Below are positions 1 through 7,855 of a DNA stretch of 14,716 bases, one piece after another. A program made the translations under genes and the position numbers. This stretch comes from CAYSBA01 sp964429075 [NCBI: uncultured bacterium] (GTDB lineage: Bacteria; CAYSBA01), in contig CAYSBA010000006.1 of assembly GCA_964429075.1 (NCBI GenBank), forward strand, positions 1 to 14,716, read 5' to 3'. The notes beneath the pieces are model-generated. The model was not told where the DNA came from and made no database searches. It saw only the letters and a list, made by a program, of their open reading frames with translations. Position 1 is the stretch's first letter. Each line of letters starts with the position of its first letter.

Positions 1-1
1 T

Positions 2-580
2 CAAAATGAATTGTGGATAAATGATAAAAACACAATATATCATATTCAGGGGCTCAAAAAACAGAATAGAACCACAATATGTGAGACCTTAGAGATATTT
101 GTCTTAAAAGATAAAAAGATAACACGCTATGCTCGTTTCAAATATCATGATAAATCTTCAAGAGGTTTTCTGGAAATTGCCTATGATCTAACAACTTCTT
201 CTCCAAAAAGACTGGAGGCATGGCAACAAAAGATTCCATCTATTGAAAAGCTTGCACGTCTTGCCTACGACCCAACACTACTTTCAAACCAGACCCTTTT
301 TAATGCTATAAATGACTGTGGTAAAGGATGTAAACGCATCAGACTTTTGATAGAAGCATACACAAGGATCTGGTTTATTTTTGTCTCCATACTGGGTAGT
401 ATGGTAGTGCTTTTTTTAGCCATTAGATTTGAACTAAAAAGGTTTCATCAGGCCATTTTGCTGAGCATATGCTGTATTGTGATCTATTATCTTTTTGCCC
501 TTATTATCTATCTCTTCGGGCTCAACATACCTTTAAGTCTCACTTTTTCAAAGCTATTTTATAATGAGGTGCTGTTATGA
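2..580 (+). CDS. LptF/LptG-family (YjgP/YjgQ) permease, C-terminal part, 5' end outside window
   Basis: The frame is open to the left edge (codons from base 2), so this is the last 192 residues of a longer protein. The first ~95 residues look like the periplasmic beta-jellyroll of LptF/LptG: a 'LWINDKNTIYHI' strand pair, then 'ITRYARF', recalling the W-x-x-(D/E)-G-N-x-(I/F) and 'A' strands of the family. Two strong hydrophobic helices follow (roughly residues 125-145 and 150-173), then a weaker hydrophobic tail. Family knowledge: LptF and LptG form the membrane part of the LptB2FG exporter that extracts lipopolysaccharide from the inner membrane. The usual family ends with three C-terminal helices; here the last one looks short. 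The stop overlaps the folP start (ATGA), so the two are translationally coupled. I cannot tell LptF from LptG, and another membrane protein with a similar plan is possible. Confidence 0.55.
   Translation, partial: QNELWINDKNTIYHIQGLKKQNRTTICETLEIFVLKDKKITRYARFKYHDKSSRGFLEIAYDLTTSSPKRLEAWQQKIPSIEKLARLAYDPTLLSNQTLFNAINDCGKGCKRIRLLIEAYTRIWFIFVSILGSMVVLFLAIRFELKRFHQAILLSICCIVIYYLFALIIYLFGLNIPLSLTFSKLFYNEVLL
566..571 (+). promoter_or_regulatory. Ribosome binding site of folP
   Basis: GAGGTG lies five bases before the ATG at 577, inside the last codons of the upstream gene. It supports 577 as the start of folP rather than the in-frame ATG at 625, which has no comparable site. Confidence 0.6.
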
Positions 581-1443
581 GAGGATATCTTAATGAAAAG
601 ACTTACAAAATTGGTAGACTCACTATGGATATAAAAGAGATGCCTGTTGTGATGGGAATATTAAACGTAACACCAGATTCTTTTTCAGACGGAGGACTTT
701 ACACAGATATCGATAGCGCAACCAGAAGGGCCATAATAATGGAGAGTGAAGGGGCAAAAATTATAGATATAGGCGGTGAATCAACGAGGCCAGGTGCAGA
801 TCCGGTTGATCTTGAGACAGAGCTCAAAAGAGTGATTCCAGTAATAAAATCCTTAAGAGAAAGATCATCGATTCTGATCTCAATAGACACCTACAAAGCA
901 AAAGTTGCAGAGGAAGCAATACTCAAAGGAGCGGATATAGTAAATGATATAAGCGGGTTGAGACAGGATAAAAATATGGTCAGGGTTGTAGCTGATTCTG
1001 GTGTACCTGTTGTGATTATGCACATGAAAGGAACTCCAAAGGATATGCAAAAGAATCCTTTCTACAGAGATGTTGTACAGGAGATTATAGACTTTTTTAA
1101 AATGCAGATAGACTTTGCACTCGGAAATGGTGTTTCAGAAGATCAGATCATCCTCGACCCTGGCATAGGATTTGGCAAGACACTCGAGCATAATCTTACA
1201 ATTTTGGCAAACCTTGATCGATTCAGGTCTCTCGGGTTTCCGCTACTTGTTGGTGTATCAAGAAAGTCATTTATAGGTACAATATGTGATATAAAAGTAC
1301 CAAAACAGAGAGTATATGGCACAATTGGTGCTGTTATATTATGCGCATTAAAAGGTACAGAAATAGTCAGAGTCCATGATGTAAGACCTATCCGCGAGGC
1401 ACTTCAGGTAGTTAATGCCATCAAACGATTTGAAAGAGATTAA
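577..1443 (+). CDS. folP: Dihydropteroate synthase
   Basis: FolP condenses 6-hydroxymethyl-7,8-dihydropterin diphosphate with p-aminobenzoate to give dihydropteroate, the folate-pathway step blocked by sulfonamides; it is cytoplasmic. The 288-residue protein carries the full set of DHPS TIM-barrel motifs: MGILNVTPDSFSDGG (26-40), GGESTRPGA (66-74), ISIDTYKA (101-108), NDISG (123-127), MHMKGTP (148-154), LDPGIGFGKT (193-202), GVSRKSFIG (226-234) and VHDVRP (266-271). Length is normal for the family. The chosen ATG overlaps the upstream stop as ATGA and has a good ribosome binding site. A later ATG at 625 would remove 16 residues that precede the conserved core, so the start is likely but not proven. 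Its TAA overlaps the convergent ispG stop by 4 bp. The usual ftsH or glmM neighbours are not present. Confidence 0.97.
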   Translation: MRGYLNEKTYKIGRLTMDIKEMPVVMGILNVTPDSFSDGGLYTDIDSATRRAIIMESEGAKIIDIGGESTRPGADPVDLETELKRVIPVIKSLRERSSILISIDTYKAKVAEEAILKGADIVNDISGLRQDKNMVRVVADSGVPVVIMHMKGTPKDMQKNPFYRDVVQEIIDFFKMQIDFALGNGVSEDQIILDPGIGFGKTLEHNLTILANLDRFRSLGFPLLVGVSRKSFIGTICDIKVPKQRVYGTIGAVILCALKGTEIVRVHDVRPIREALQVVNAIKRFERD

Positions 1444-2522
1444 CCAATATTATCAAGTACAAACTCTACAAAACGATCAGCAAGTCCCTCAGGGGTGATC
1501 TTTTTATCCAGTCTTGTAAGCGGTTTGCCATGACTGTAAAAGATATAATTTCTACGGGATGATACAAGTGCAAAATCACAACCCATTGCCTCTCCAGGGC
1601 CATTTACCTCGCACCCCATAACAGCTACCTTTATCCTTTTACTGCCAAGCACATCTCTTAATCTCTCTTCAACAGACCGTGCAACACCAAGAAACTCTGT
1701 GTCTGTCCTCCCGCAGGTAGGGCAGGAAATAAATAACAACCCCTCTTTATCTTTATAAAACAGATTTACCAGTTCTTTAGCAACAGATACCTCTTTGATA
1801 GGATCTTCAGTTAATGAGACCCTTATAGTATCCACCACACCATGCCACAAAAGCACACCGATCCCTGCAGCAGACTTCATGGTGCCCCATAGAAGTGTAC
1901 CTGCTTCAGTAATTCCTACATGTAGTGGATAATCTACAAGCTCTGCAATCCTCAAATTTGCCTCAACCGTCTCCAATACATCGACAGATTTAATAGAAAT
2001 CTTTATATTCCTGAAATCCAGATCTTCAAATAGCCTGATGTAACGAAGTGTTGTATCGATCAGTGCCTTTACCCTATTTTCAGAAGATGATTCTCTTATC
2101 ACATCCTTTATTGAACCTGAGTTTAATCCAATGCGGATTACACAAGAGGCATCTTTGGCAACCCGAATTATTTCTTCTACCTTTTTTTTTGATCCGATAT
2201 TACCGGGGTTTATCCTTATACCTTCAAAACCACTCTCTATCGCCGTGATAGCAAGCCGATGATCAAAATGAATATCTGCAACGAGCGGAAAATCTACAGA
2301 CCTTTTTATCTCCTTCAAGCATGCTGCATCTTTTTCATCCTTTACGGCAATCCTCACTATCTTAGCACCTGCATCATGCAGTTTTATTGCCTGCTCAATT
2401 GTCTTATCTATTCTGGATGTAGGAGTATTACACATAGACTGGACCACAACCGGACCACCCCCTCCTATAACCACATTTCCAATGCTAACAGGCCTACTCT
2501 TTCTTCGCTTTGGTCTTTTCAT
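1440..2522 (-). CDS. ispG: 4-hydroxy-3-methylbut-2-en-1-yl diphosphate synthase (IspG/GcpE)
   Basis: IspG performs the penultimate step of the MEP isoprenoid pathway, reductively opening methylerythritol cyclodiphosphate to HMBPP with a 4Fe-4S cluster. The 360-residue protein has the short bacterial two-domain form. A TIM barrel opens with 'VVVQSMCNTPT' (26-36) and includes 'VADIHFDHRLA' (81-91) and 'IRINPGNIG' (102-110). A C-terminal cluster domain carries CPTCGRT (Cys267, Cys270) and MGCEVNGPGEA (Cys304, Glu311), the expected three-Cys/one-Glu ligand set. It is the last gene of the prkA operon and its ATG lies 29 bp inside the end of the lipoprotein gene. Its TAA overlaps the convergent folP stop by 4 bp, so there is no room for a separate terminator. 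A run of nine A's on the coding strand encodes Lys-Lys-Lys near residue 112. Confidence 0.97.
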   Translation of the reverse strand: MKRPKRRKSRPVSIGNVVIGGGGPVVVQSMCNTPTSRIDKTIEQAIKLHDAGAKIVRIAVKDEKDAACLKEIKRSVDFPLVADIHFDHRLAITAIESGFEGIRINPGNIGSKKKVEEIIRVAKDASCVIRIGLNSGSIKDVIRESSSENRVKALIDTTLRYIRLFEDLDFRNIKISIKSVDVLETVEANLRIAELVDYPLHVGITEAGTLLWGTMKSAAGIGVLLWHGVVDTIRVSLTEDPIKEVSVAKELVNLFYKDKEGLLFISCPTCGRTDTEFLGVARSVEERLRDVLGSKRIKVAVMGCEVNGPGEAMGCDFALVSSRRNYIFYSHGKPLTRLDKKITPEGLADRFVEFVLDNIG

Positions 2523-3018
2523 CTTTCAGTCCAAAAGGATTGAGTAGATTTTGCGTTATAGCTCTGTAGACAAGCCTCTGTACAAGCCAGTGCCCATCTT
2601 CGTTTCTGAAAGTAAAATCAGCAGCATATACATCTTTCTGACTATCCCCGCTGAGGTATGCAACCAGTTTGCAGGTGGCACTTTCTTTACTGTGTCTAAC
2701 AATAGTAAGGATCTTGTATTTTATCTCTATTTTTCTATTTCTAAAAAAATGAAAAATAAGTAAGGACTTCAGGCTTTTCTTATCTCTTAATAGATCGTTA
2801 CCTAAAAAATCATCGGTAACACTATTTAATACGTATTTTATATCCTTTTCCTCTATCGATTTTTCAATCTTTGTCAGTCGAGCCATTATCCTGTTTTTAT
2901 AGTTACTCCTTTTACATCCAGTTATTATGCATAACAAAAGCAAAACAGAAATAAAGAGGATTGGATCAATATTTAAAGTCGTCGTATCTAACAGAGCTCT
3001 TTTTTGAATCACTTCCAT
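2494..3018 (-). CDS. Predicted NTF2-like lipoprotein, overlapping spoVR and ispG
   Basis: Using the ATG at 3018 gives 174 residues. A hydrophobic stretch (about 19-31) ends in a lipobox ITGC with the lipidated Cys at residue 35 (codon 2914-2916), a signal peptidase II signal. The mature part starts with a helix ('IEKSIEEKDIKYVLNSV') followed by alternating strands ending in 'DGHWLVQRLVYRA', the layout of NTF2-like/SnoaL-type cone folds seen in many small lipoproteins. Function is unknown; such domains bind small ligands or act as scaffolds. The start is uncertain: the frame stays open upstream to 3198, but that part lies inside spoVR, and no candidate start has a good ribosome binding site. 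With this start it overlaps spoVR by 53 bp and ispG by 29 bp, which suggests coupled translation. The n-region is unusually long and carries acidic residues, so a non-ATG start nearer the hydrophobic stretch is possible. Confidence 0.72.
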   Translation of the reverse strand: MEVIQKRALLDTTTLNIDPILFISVLLLLCIITGCKRSNYKNRIMARLTKIEKSIEEKDIKYVLNSVTDDFLGNDLLRDKKSLKSLLIFHFFRNRKIEIKYKILTIVRHSKESATCKLVAYLSGDSQKDVYAADFTFRNEDGHWLVQRLVYRAITQNLLNPFGLKDEKTKAKKE

Positions 3019-4483
3019 CAAAACTGTATAGAATCCCCGATCCATTTTCATCGCATGTAACAATATGAACAGGCCTCTTCCACAATCGATAGATATTTGG
3101 AAGGGTTTCACGAGTGTACTTTTCATCCAGTGGTATTCCCTCAAATAGATGACGTAGCAACAACTCTCCTCTATTTTTATAGTTTGCATCCACCACATCT
3201 ATTATGGGATTGCCAAGATTAGTTAATGACATAAGCAGCTTTTGCTTTATTTTATTAAAATCTCTACTCGAGATCTCCCAGTTCCCTGTGTTTTTATTGT
3301 AGTCGTACGTAAAAAGCCTATGCTTGGATGCGAATTCCTCTGTCAAAAACTCATCGATAAAACTGATATCGTTGTAAATTTTTCTGACCTCAAAAATCTT
3401 TTCCATTCCGAGACCGAGATGAAGGTCCCATTTTTCTTTCTCGACAAGGTTGTCACACTCTTCATAATCCTTACCAAATTTGCCTTTGTTCCATACCTCT
3501 TCTATTTCTTTATAAAGTAATACCCCAAGTCTATATGGATTGAGTGTCCCAGGCTGTTGTGCAATTGTCCCTGAATGGTGGTCTGCATAATCAATAATCT
3601 CAGAATCTTTAAGAACCTTCTCTGTCATAATCTTTGAATGCCAGTATGTAGCCCAACCCTCATTCATTATCTTGGTCATAGCCTGCGGAGCGAAGTAGTA
3701 TGCCTCATCTCTAATGATAGAAAGGATATCTGCCTCCCAATCCCTGATTGGCGCATTTTCAATGAGAAATTTCATAACATCCCTTACAGGTCTATGGGGG
3801 AATTTTATTATCTTTTTTCTCCGTTCTTCTTCCTCTTTAATCCTTCTCTTTTGTTCTTCTATAAACGATTCTGGATTGATGTGTCTTCGCATATAACTCT
3901 TATCGATCCTGAATTTTATTATCTTTGTGCTGTCCTGTTTCTCTTCATCAGGGGAGGCGCGCTTTACATAAAGACTATGATAGTCAATAAGGTTGTCAAT
4001 ACTCAAGGCAATATCTATAAATTCTTCAACTTCGTCCATTCCATACTTATCTATGAAGCGTCTTATCCTGCTTGCATGGTTTGCCATCTGATCGAGCATA
4101 CTTCTGTTGGTGGGTTCAAACCATATGTTGTTCTTAAAGAAATCGCAGTGTGCAAAGACATGCGCTATCACCAGTTTGTGATCTACAATTGTATTATCTT
4201 CCATAAGATAGGCATAGCAGGGATCGTTATTAATAACCATCTCATATATTTTATGGAGACCATATCTGTAACTCTGAGAGAGCCTTTCATACTCCATACC
4301 AAAACGCCAATGAGGATATCGTACAGGAAACCCTTGATATGCTGCAAGCATATTCATCTGTTCAAAACTCACAATTTCAAAGATAACATCAAAGAAATCG
4401 AGCCCATAACCCCTTGCATAATACTCTATTTCCTTTATTGTCTCATATAAAAATTCCCATTTTTTGGGTCTGTTCACCTCCAT
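2966..4483 (-). CDS. spoVR: SpoVR family protein (YcgB-like)
   Basis: This 505-residue protein matches the SpoVR/YcgB family in length and in its conserved blocks. The N-terminal part has 'YGLDFFDVIFEIVS' (26-39), 'QGFPVRYPHWRFGMEYE' (50-66) and 'AHVFAHCDFFKNN' (107-119). The centre has 'MNEGWATYWHSKIM' (273-286), 'DHHSGTIAQQPGTLNPYRLG' (301-320) and a charged helical stretch (about 208-226, rich in Glu/Arg/Lys). The biochemical function is not established. In Bacillus it affects the spore cortex; in non-sporulating Gram-negatives it is co-conserved with PrkA and DUF444 and is tied to stress or stationary phase. The conserved His/Glu/Asp blocks hint at a metal site (inference). Its ATG shares one base with the DUF444 stop (TAATG), and a GGAAAGG sequence sits seven bases upstream. 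The name reflects homology, not evidence of sporulation. Confidence 0.94.
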   Translation of the reverse strand: MEVNRPKKWEFLYETIKEIEYYARGYGLDFFDVIFEIVSFEQMNMLAAYQGFPVRYPHWRFGMEYERLSQSYRYGLHKIYEMVINNDPCYAYLMEDNTIVDHKLVIAHVFAHCDFFKNNIWFEPTNRSMLDQMANHASRIRRFIDKYGMDEVEEFIDIALSIDNLIDYHSLYVKRASPDEEKQDSTKIIKFRIDKSYMRRHINPESFIEEQKRRIKEEEERRKKIIKFPHRPVRDVMKFLIENAPIRDWEADILSIIRDEAYYFAPQAMTKIMNEGWATYWHSKIMTEKVLKDSEIIDYADHHSGTIAQQPGTLNPYRLGVLLYKEIEEVWNKGKFGKDYEECDNLVEKEKWDLHLGLGMEKIFEVRKIYNDISFIDEFLTEEFASKHRLFTYDYNKNTGNWEISSRDFNKIKQKLLMSLTNLGNPIIDVVDANYKNRGELLLRHLFEGIPLDEKYTRETLPNIYRLWKRPVHIVTCDENGSGILYSFDGSDSKKSSVRYDDFKY

Positions 4484-5604
4484 TATTTGCCCTTTCCAAG
4501 AAAATCTTTCAGTGAATTCAGGATATCCTCTTTTGAGTTGATCTCTGAAAGTATGAGCCTTTCATCCTCAATATATTTTCTGAGATCCTTTATGAACTGA
4601 CCAGATCCATAGGCACTTTTAACCTGCCCATATCCAAAGAGATTACATGCAGGCAGTAGACTACGCTTTAATATTTCAACACACTTAAGCGTGTCCTCCT
4701 CTGCCCAGTTATCTCCATCAGAAAAATGAAAAAGATAGATATTCCACTCCTGTGGAGGATATTCTTCACGGATCAACTTCTCTGCAAGTGCATAAGCTGT
4801 CGATATCATTGTGCCACCACCCTCCCTTATGGTAAAAAAGGTCTCCCTATCTACCTCCTTTGCCACTGCTTCATGAACTATGTAGCGATATTTAACATTC
4901 TCATAATGTTTTCTGATCCAAGTATCGATCCAGAATGCCTCGGTGCGTACTATCTCTTTCTGTTCATCACCCATAGACCCGGACACATCCATCATATATA
5001 TAATAACTGCATTGAACTGGGGTATTGGCTTTATTTTCCAGGTCTTATAGCGTTTGTCATCCGATGTTGGTATTATCACTGGCCTCTTTGGATCATACTC
5101 CCCAGATGCGATCTGCCTTTTGAGTGCCCTTTTAAAGGTTCTCTTTACGTGCCTCAATGACTCTGGTCCTACCCTTGCTATGCCTGTATAACGCCATTTT
5201 TTTACATTCACCTGATCTGATCCCTTTGGTTTTATACGTGGCAGATTAAGCTCTTCGCCAAGAATATCAGCAATCTCTTCAACGTCTAATTCGACATCAA
5301 AACCATGCTGCCCAGGTTGATTACCGGCCTGACCAGGACCCAATCCCTGTGTTGGATCTGAAGCAATTGGATCGCCTACCTCACCATCACCCTGACCAAC
5401 CCCTCCCATCTGTCTGCTACCAAACTTAAAGCGTGGTAGCTCGATCCCGGGAATTGGTACCCTCACTATTCTACCACCCTTTTTACCGGGCAATGCACCC
5501 TGGACAATATACTTTTTGAGATTTTCTCTTACCTTGCCTTTTACAATCTGCCTGAAGCGTGCATGATCTCTATGGATTTTTATGTCATAGGTAACCTTAC
5601 CCAC
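4483..5604 (-). CDS. DUF444 / YeaH-YhbH family von Willebrand A-type protein
   Basis: This 373-residue protein belongs to the DUF444 family (E. coli YeaH, Bacillus YhbH). The N-terminal segment 'DIKIHRDHARFRQIVKGKV' (7-25) is typical. A low-complexity Gly/Gln/Pro-rich linker spans about 66-101. The C-terminal half is a VWA-like domain with a complete MIDAS: DVSGS (Asp206, Ser208, Ser210), GGGT (Thr265) and SDGD (Asp296), so it probably binds a divalent metal and a protein partner. Family knowledge: it is encoded between prkA and spoVR in many bacteria and is thought to act with the PrkA kinase; the mechanism is unknown. Translation starts at GTG, supported by AGAGGA seven bases upstream, in the 15-bp gap after prkA. 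The stop overlaps the spoVR start by one base. Confidence 0.94.
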   Translation of the reverse strand: MGKVTYDIKIHRDHARFRQIVKGKVRENLKKYIVQGALPGKKGGRIVRVPIPGIELPRFKFGSRQMGGVGQGDGEVGDPIASDPTQGLGPGQAGNQPGQHGFDVELDVEEIADILGEELNLPRIKPKGSDQVNVKKWRYTGIARVGPESLRHVKRTFKRALKRQIASGEYDPKRPVIIPTSDDKRYKTWKIKPIPQFNAVIIYMMDVSGSMGDEQKEIVRTEAFWIDTWIRKHYENVKYRYIVHEAVAKEVDRETFFTIREGGGTMISTAYALAEKLIREEYPPQEWNIYLFHFSDGDNWAEEDTLKCVEILKRSLLPACNLFGYGQVKSAYGSGQFIKDLRKYIEDERLILSEINSKEDILNSLKDFLGKGK

Positions 5605-5611
5605 CTTTAAT

Positions 5612-5617
5612 TCCTCT
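5612..5617 (-). promoter_or_regulatory. Ribosome binding site of the DUF444 gene (GTG start)
   Basis: AGAGGA on the minus strand lies seven bases before the GTG at 5604, between the prkA stop and the DUF444 gene. It decides the unusual GTG start. Confidence 0.6.
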
Positions 5618-5619
5618 TT

Positions 5620-7704
5620 TTATTCCTCTTTCTTTACCTCACCCCTTGCAAAGATACTTGCAACAAAGGTTAGGACATCGTTCGCACATACTTCACAGTA
5701 TCCATAGTTTCTGATCAGACGTTGTTTAACCACATCAATCTTTTCCTGCGTGTCTTTGTCGACAACCGTAGTTAAAAGACTTGACAGTCTTATCGTGTCC
5801 TTCTGATCTTCAAACAGCTTTAATTCAAGCGCCCTATGGAGCCTCTCGTTGGTCCAGTATTTAAATTGTTTCCCCTCTATTGCAAGAGCTCCAATATAAT
5901 TCATAATCTCCCTTCTGAAATCATCTTTTCTTGACTCAGTTATTCCTATTTTTTCTTCAATATCCCTCATCAGTCTTTCATCGGGCTCCTCATCCTGGCC
6001 TGTGTAGCGATTTTTGACCTTCTCTTTCTGTACGTAGGCCTTTACATTGTCGATATAGTTTGCACACAGACGAGTAATCGCTTCCTCATCTGCCGATATG
6101 GCACGCTGAACCTCATTTTTAACAATATCCTCATATTCCTGTTTTACAAGGGTCATTAAAGCCTTATAGCGTTTTCTTTCCTCATCAGATTTTATCAGGG
6201 TGTGATACCTCAAGCCGGACTCAAGTTCATTCAGCACCATAAAGGGATTTATACATTTTTCTTCATGGTATTTGACCAGTGCGTTGGATATCTTATCCTG
6301 AATATAGCGAGGACTTATACCAAACATTCCCTCATTTTCTGATTCCTTCCGTAACTCTTTTATATTCTCCTCTGTCATACCAGGGAGTGTTTTACCATCG
6401 TATAACCTAAGCTTCTGCATAAGAGTAAGATTGAACTTCTTTGGTTCCTCAAGCCTTGTGAGGACCGCCCACATCGCCGCCATCTCAAGGGTGTGTGGGG
6501 CTATGTGTTTATCCTTGATCTTCTCGGCATTAAAATCTTTCTGGTAGATTTTTACCTCATCCGAGACCCTGGTAATGTATGGTATATCGATTCTTACTGT
6601 CCTGTCCCTGAGGGCCTCCATATATTCATTGTTTGCAAGACGTTTAAATTCTGGTGCATTTGTATGGCCAATTATTACTTCATCGATTGTTGTTGCAGGG
6701 AATTTCTTTGGTTTTATTTGATGTTCCTGTGATGCGCCCAGAAGATCGTACAAAAAGGCCACATCGAGTTTAAGCATCTCTATAAATTCTATTATACCTC
6801 GATTTGCAATATTGAACTCTCCATCAAAACTAAATGCCCTTGGATCACTATCGGTTCCATATTCAGCAAGTTTTCTGTAATTTATATCACCTGTAAGTTC
6901 GGTTGAGTCCTGATTTTTCTCATCTTTTGGCTGAAAGGTCCCGATACCTACTCTGTCCTCCTCGCTCAAGACAAGCCTTCTAACAACTACATGCTGAATA
7001 ACCTTTTCCCAATCTCCTCCATAATGAATATTGAGCTTGTTAAAAATAAATCGACACAAAGGACATAGATCACCAGTATCAGGTATCTTATAATCCTTAC
7101 CCTCTGTAAGCTGTGAGAAAACATCTTCTCTTATCTCTCTTGGAATGAGATGCAAAGGTTCTTCATGCATCGGACAATCAAGACGATCTGATTGATCAGC
7201 TTCACTGCGTAAAAAGACTGGTAGTTTCCAGTAGTAGGTATATAGGGCACCCTCTTCAGTCCTGCTGTAACGTTCAAGACCCCTTTTAAGCAGTCTCACT
7301 ATTGTGCTCTTTGCACTTCCAACCGGGCCATGAAGTAAAAGAACTCTCTTTTCGGTACCATAACCAAGGGCTGCGGACTTGATAATGTTTACAAATCGCA
7401 TCAGGGGTACATCGAGCCCAAATACAGCATCATCTTTAAATGTTGGATCACTAAAGAAGCGATATCGAATAATCTTTTTTTTGGCATCATCATATTCTTC
7501 TGTACCATAGGATATTATCATATCGTAAAGTCGCATAAAGGCATTGCGTGTGACCTCCGGATGTTCCCGTACGATTGATAGATAATCCTCAAAGGTGCCT
7601 TCCCAGTTCAGTTCTGCAAACTTTTTTCTGTCTATCTTTTTTGCAATATCCTTTATTAGAGAGGGCTTAGTCCTCCTTGATCTGTTGGTAGTCTTTTGCT
7701 GCAT
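5620..7704 (-). CDS. prkA: PrkA-family serine protein kinase (AAA+ domain)
   Basis: PrkA (YeaG in E. coli) is a cytoplasmic protein with an AAA+ module and a C-terminal kinase-like region; it is linked to starvation and stress responses. Numbered from the ATG at 7704, the 694-residue protein shows Walker A GPVGSAKS (126-133), '[20 protein letters not shown]' (306-325) as the Walker B-type strand and helix, '[10 protein letters not shown]' (344-353) as sensor 1, and 'EALRDRT' (363-369) with the sensor arginines. Two Cys/His pairs inside the AAA+ insert (Cys177, His180, Cys214, Cys217) resemble a zinc knuckle, and a C-terminal CEVC (670-673) is a further CxxC. It is somewhat longer than the roughly 640 residues of enterobacterial YeaG. 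An in-frame TTG at 7719 would place the ribosome binding site inside the coding region, so I chose 7704. It is the first gene of the operon with DUF444, spoVR, the lipoprotein and ispG. Confidence 0.95.
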   Translation of the reverse strand: MQQKTTNRSRRTKPSLIKDIAKKIDRKKFAELNWEGTFEDYLSIVREHPEVTRNAFMRLYDMIISYGTEEYDDAKKKIIRYRFFSDPTFKDDAVFGLDVPLMRFVNIIKSAALGYGTEKRVLLLHGPVGSAKSTIVRLLKRGLERYSRTEEGALYTYYWKLPVFLRSEADQSDRLDCPMHEEPLHLIPREIREDVFSQLTEGKDYKIPDTGDLCPLCRFIFNKLNIHYGGDWEKVIQHVVVRRLVLSEEDRVGIGTFQPKDEKNQDSTELTGDINYRKLAEYGTDSDPRAFSFDGEFNIANRGIIEFIEMLKLDVAFLYDLLGASQEHQIKPKKFPATTIDEVIIGHTNAPEFKRLANNEYMEALRDRTVRIDIPYITRVSDEVKIYQKDFNAEKIKDKHIAPHTLEMAAMWAVLTRLEEPKKFNLTLMQKLRLYDGKTLPGMTEENIKELRKESENEGMFGISPRYIQDKISNALVKYHEEKCINPFMVLNELESGLRYHTLIKSDEERKRYKALMTLVKQEYEDIVKNEVQRAISADEEAITRLCANYIDNVKAYVQKEKVKNRYTGQDEEPDERLMRDIEEKIGITESRKDDFRREIMNYIGALAIEGKQFKYWTNERLHRALELKLFEDQKDTIRLSSLLTTVVDKDTQEKIDVVKQRLIRNYGYCEVCANDVLTFVASIFARGEVKKEE

Positions 7705-7710
7705 AGATTT

Positions 7711-7715
7711 CTCCC
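7711..7715 (-). promoter_or_regulatory. Ribosome binding site of prkA
   Basis: GGGAG on the minus strand sits six bases before the ATG at 7704. It fixes the start and argues against the longer frame beginning with TTG at 7719. Confidence 0.7.
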
Positions 7716-7750
7716 ACAAAAGTGTTAGTAATACAAATTATCTTATTTTT

Positions 7751-7779
7751 ATTTTAGCACATAGCACTTTCTATGGCAA
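7751..7779 (-). promoter_or_regulatory. Sigma-70-type promoter of the prkA operon
   Basis: On the minus strand TTGCCA (-35, 7774-7779) and TAAAAT (-10, 7751-7756) are separated by exactly 17 bp, a close match to the housekeeping consensus. Transcription would start near 7744, giving a leader of about 40 nt that contains the prkA ribosome binding site. A direct repeat TAGCAC/TAGCAC (plus strand, 7755-7760 and 7762-7767) lies in the spacer, touching the -10 box, and could be an operator. No sigma-54 type -24/-12 element was seen here. Confidence 0.6.
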
Positions 7780-7813
7780 CCTGTAACATACACAAAATCC
7801 TGTAGAAAATAGC

Positions 7814-7842
7814 TTGATATTTATATAGCCGTCTGGTATCCA
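7814..7842 (+). promoter_or_regulatory. Possible carB promoter
   Basis: TTGATA (7814-7819) is a good -35 match. With 17-bp spacing the -10 position reads TATCCA (7837-7842), which matches only in its first three bases. If used, transcription would begin about seven bases before the carB ATG, which would fit the lack of a ribosome binding site there. An alternative -10, TATATA at 7822-7827, lacks a clear -35. This is a weak call. Confidence 0.25.
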
Positions 7843-7855
7843 CATCTTACAATAA

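Noticed and set aside
3019-3198. N-terminal extension of the lipoprotein frame into spoVR
   Set aside because: It would place about 60 unrelated residues ahead of the signal peptide and deepen the spoVR overlap; the lipobox makes sense only with a start close to it.
3638-4450. A 270-codon open frame on the plus strand, opposite spoVR
   Set aside because: It lies wholly antisense to a well-conserved gene, has a Cys/His/Tyr/Phe-rich composition typical of a shadow frame and shows no recognisable domain.
4726-5160. A 144-codon plus-strand frame opposite DUF444
   Set aside because: It lies opposite the VWA domain and its composition is unlike a real protein.
2966-7704. Reading spoVR and prkA as evidence for sporulation
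   Set aside because: Both families are widespread in non-sporulating Gram-negatives, and no other sporulation gene is present.
7705-7719. TTG start of prkA five codons upstream
   Set aside because: The ribosome binding site GGGAG falls inside this extension and fits the ATG at 7704 instead.
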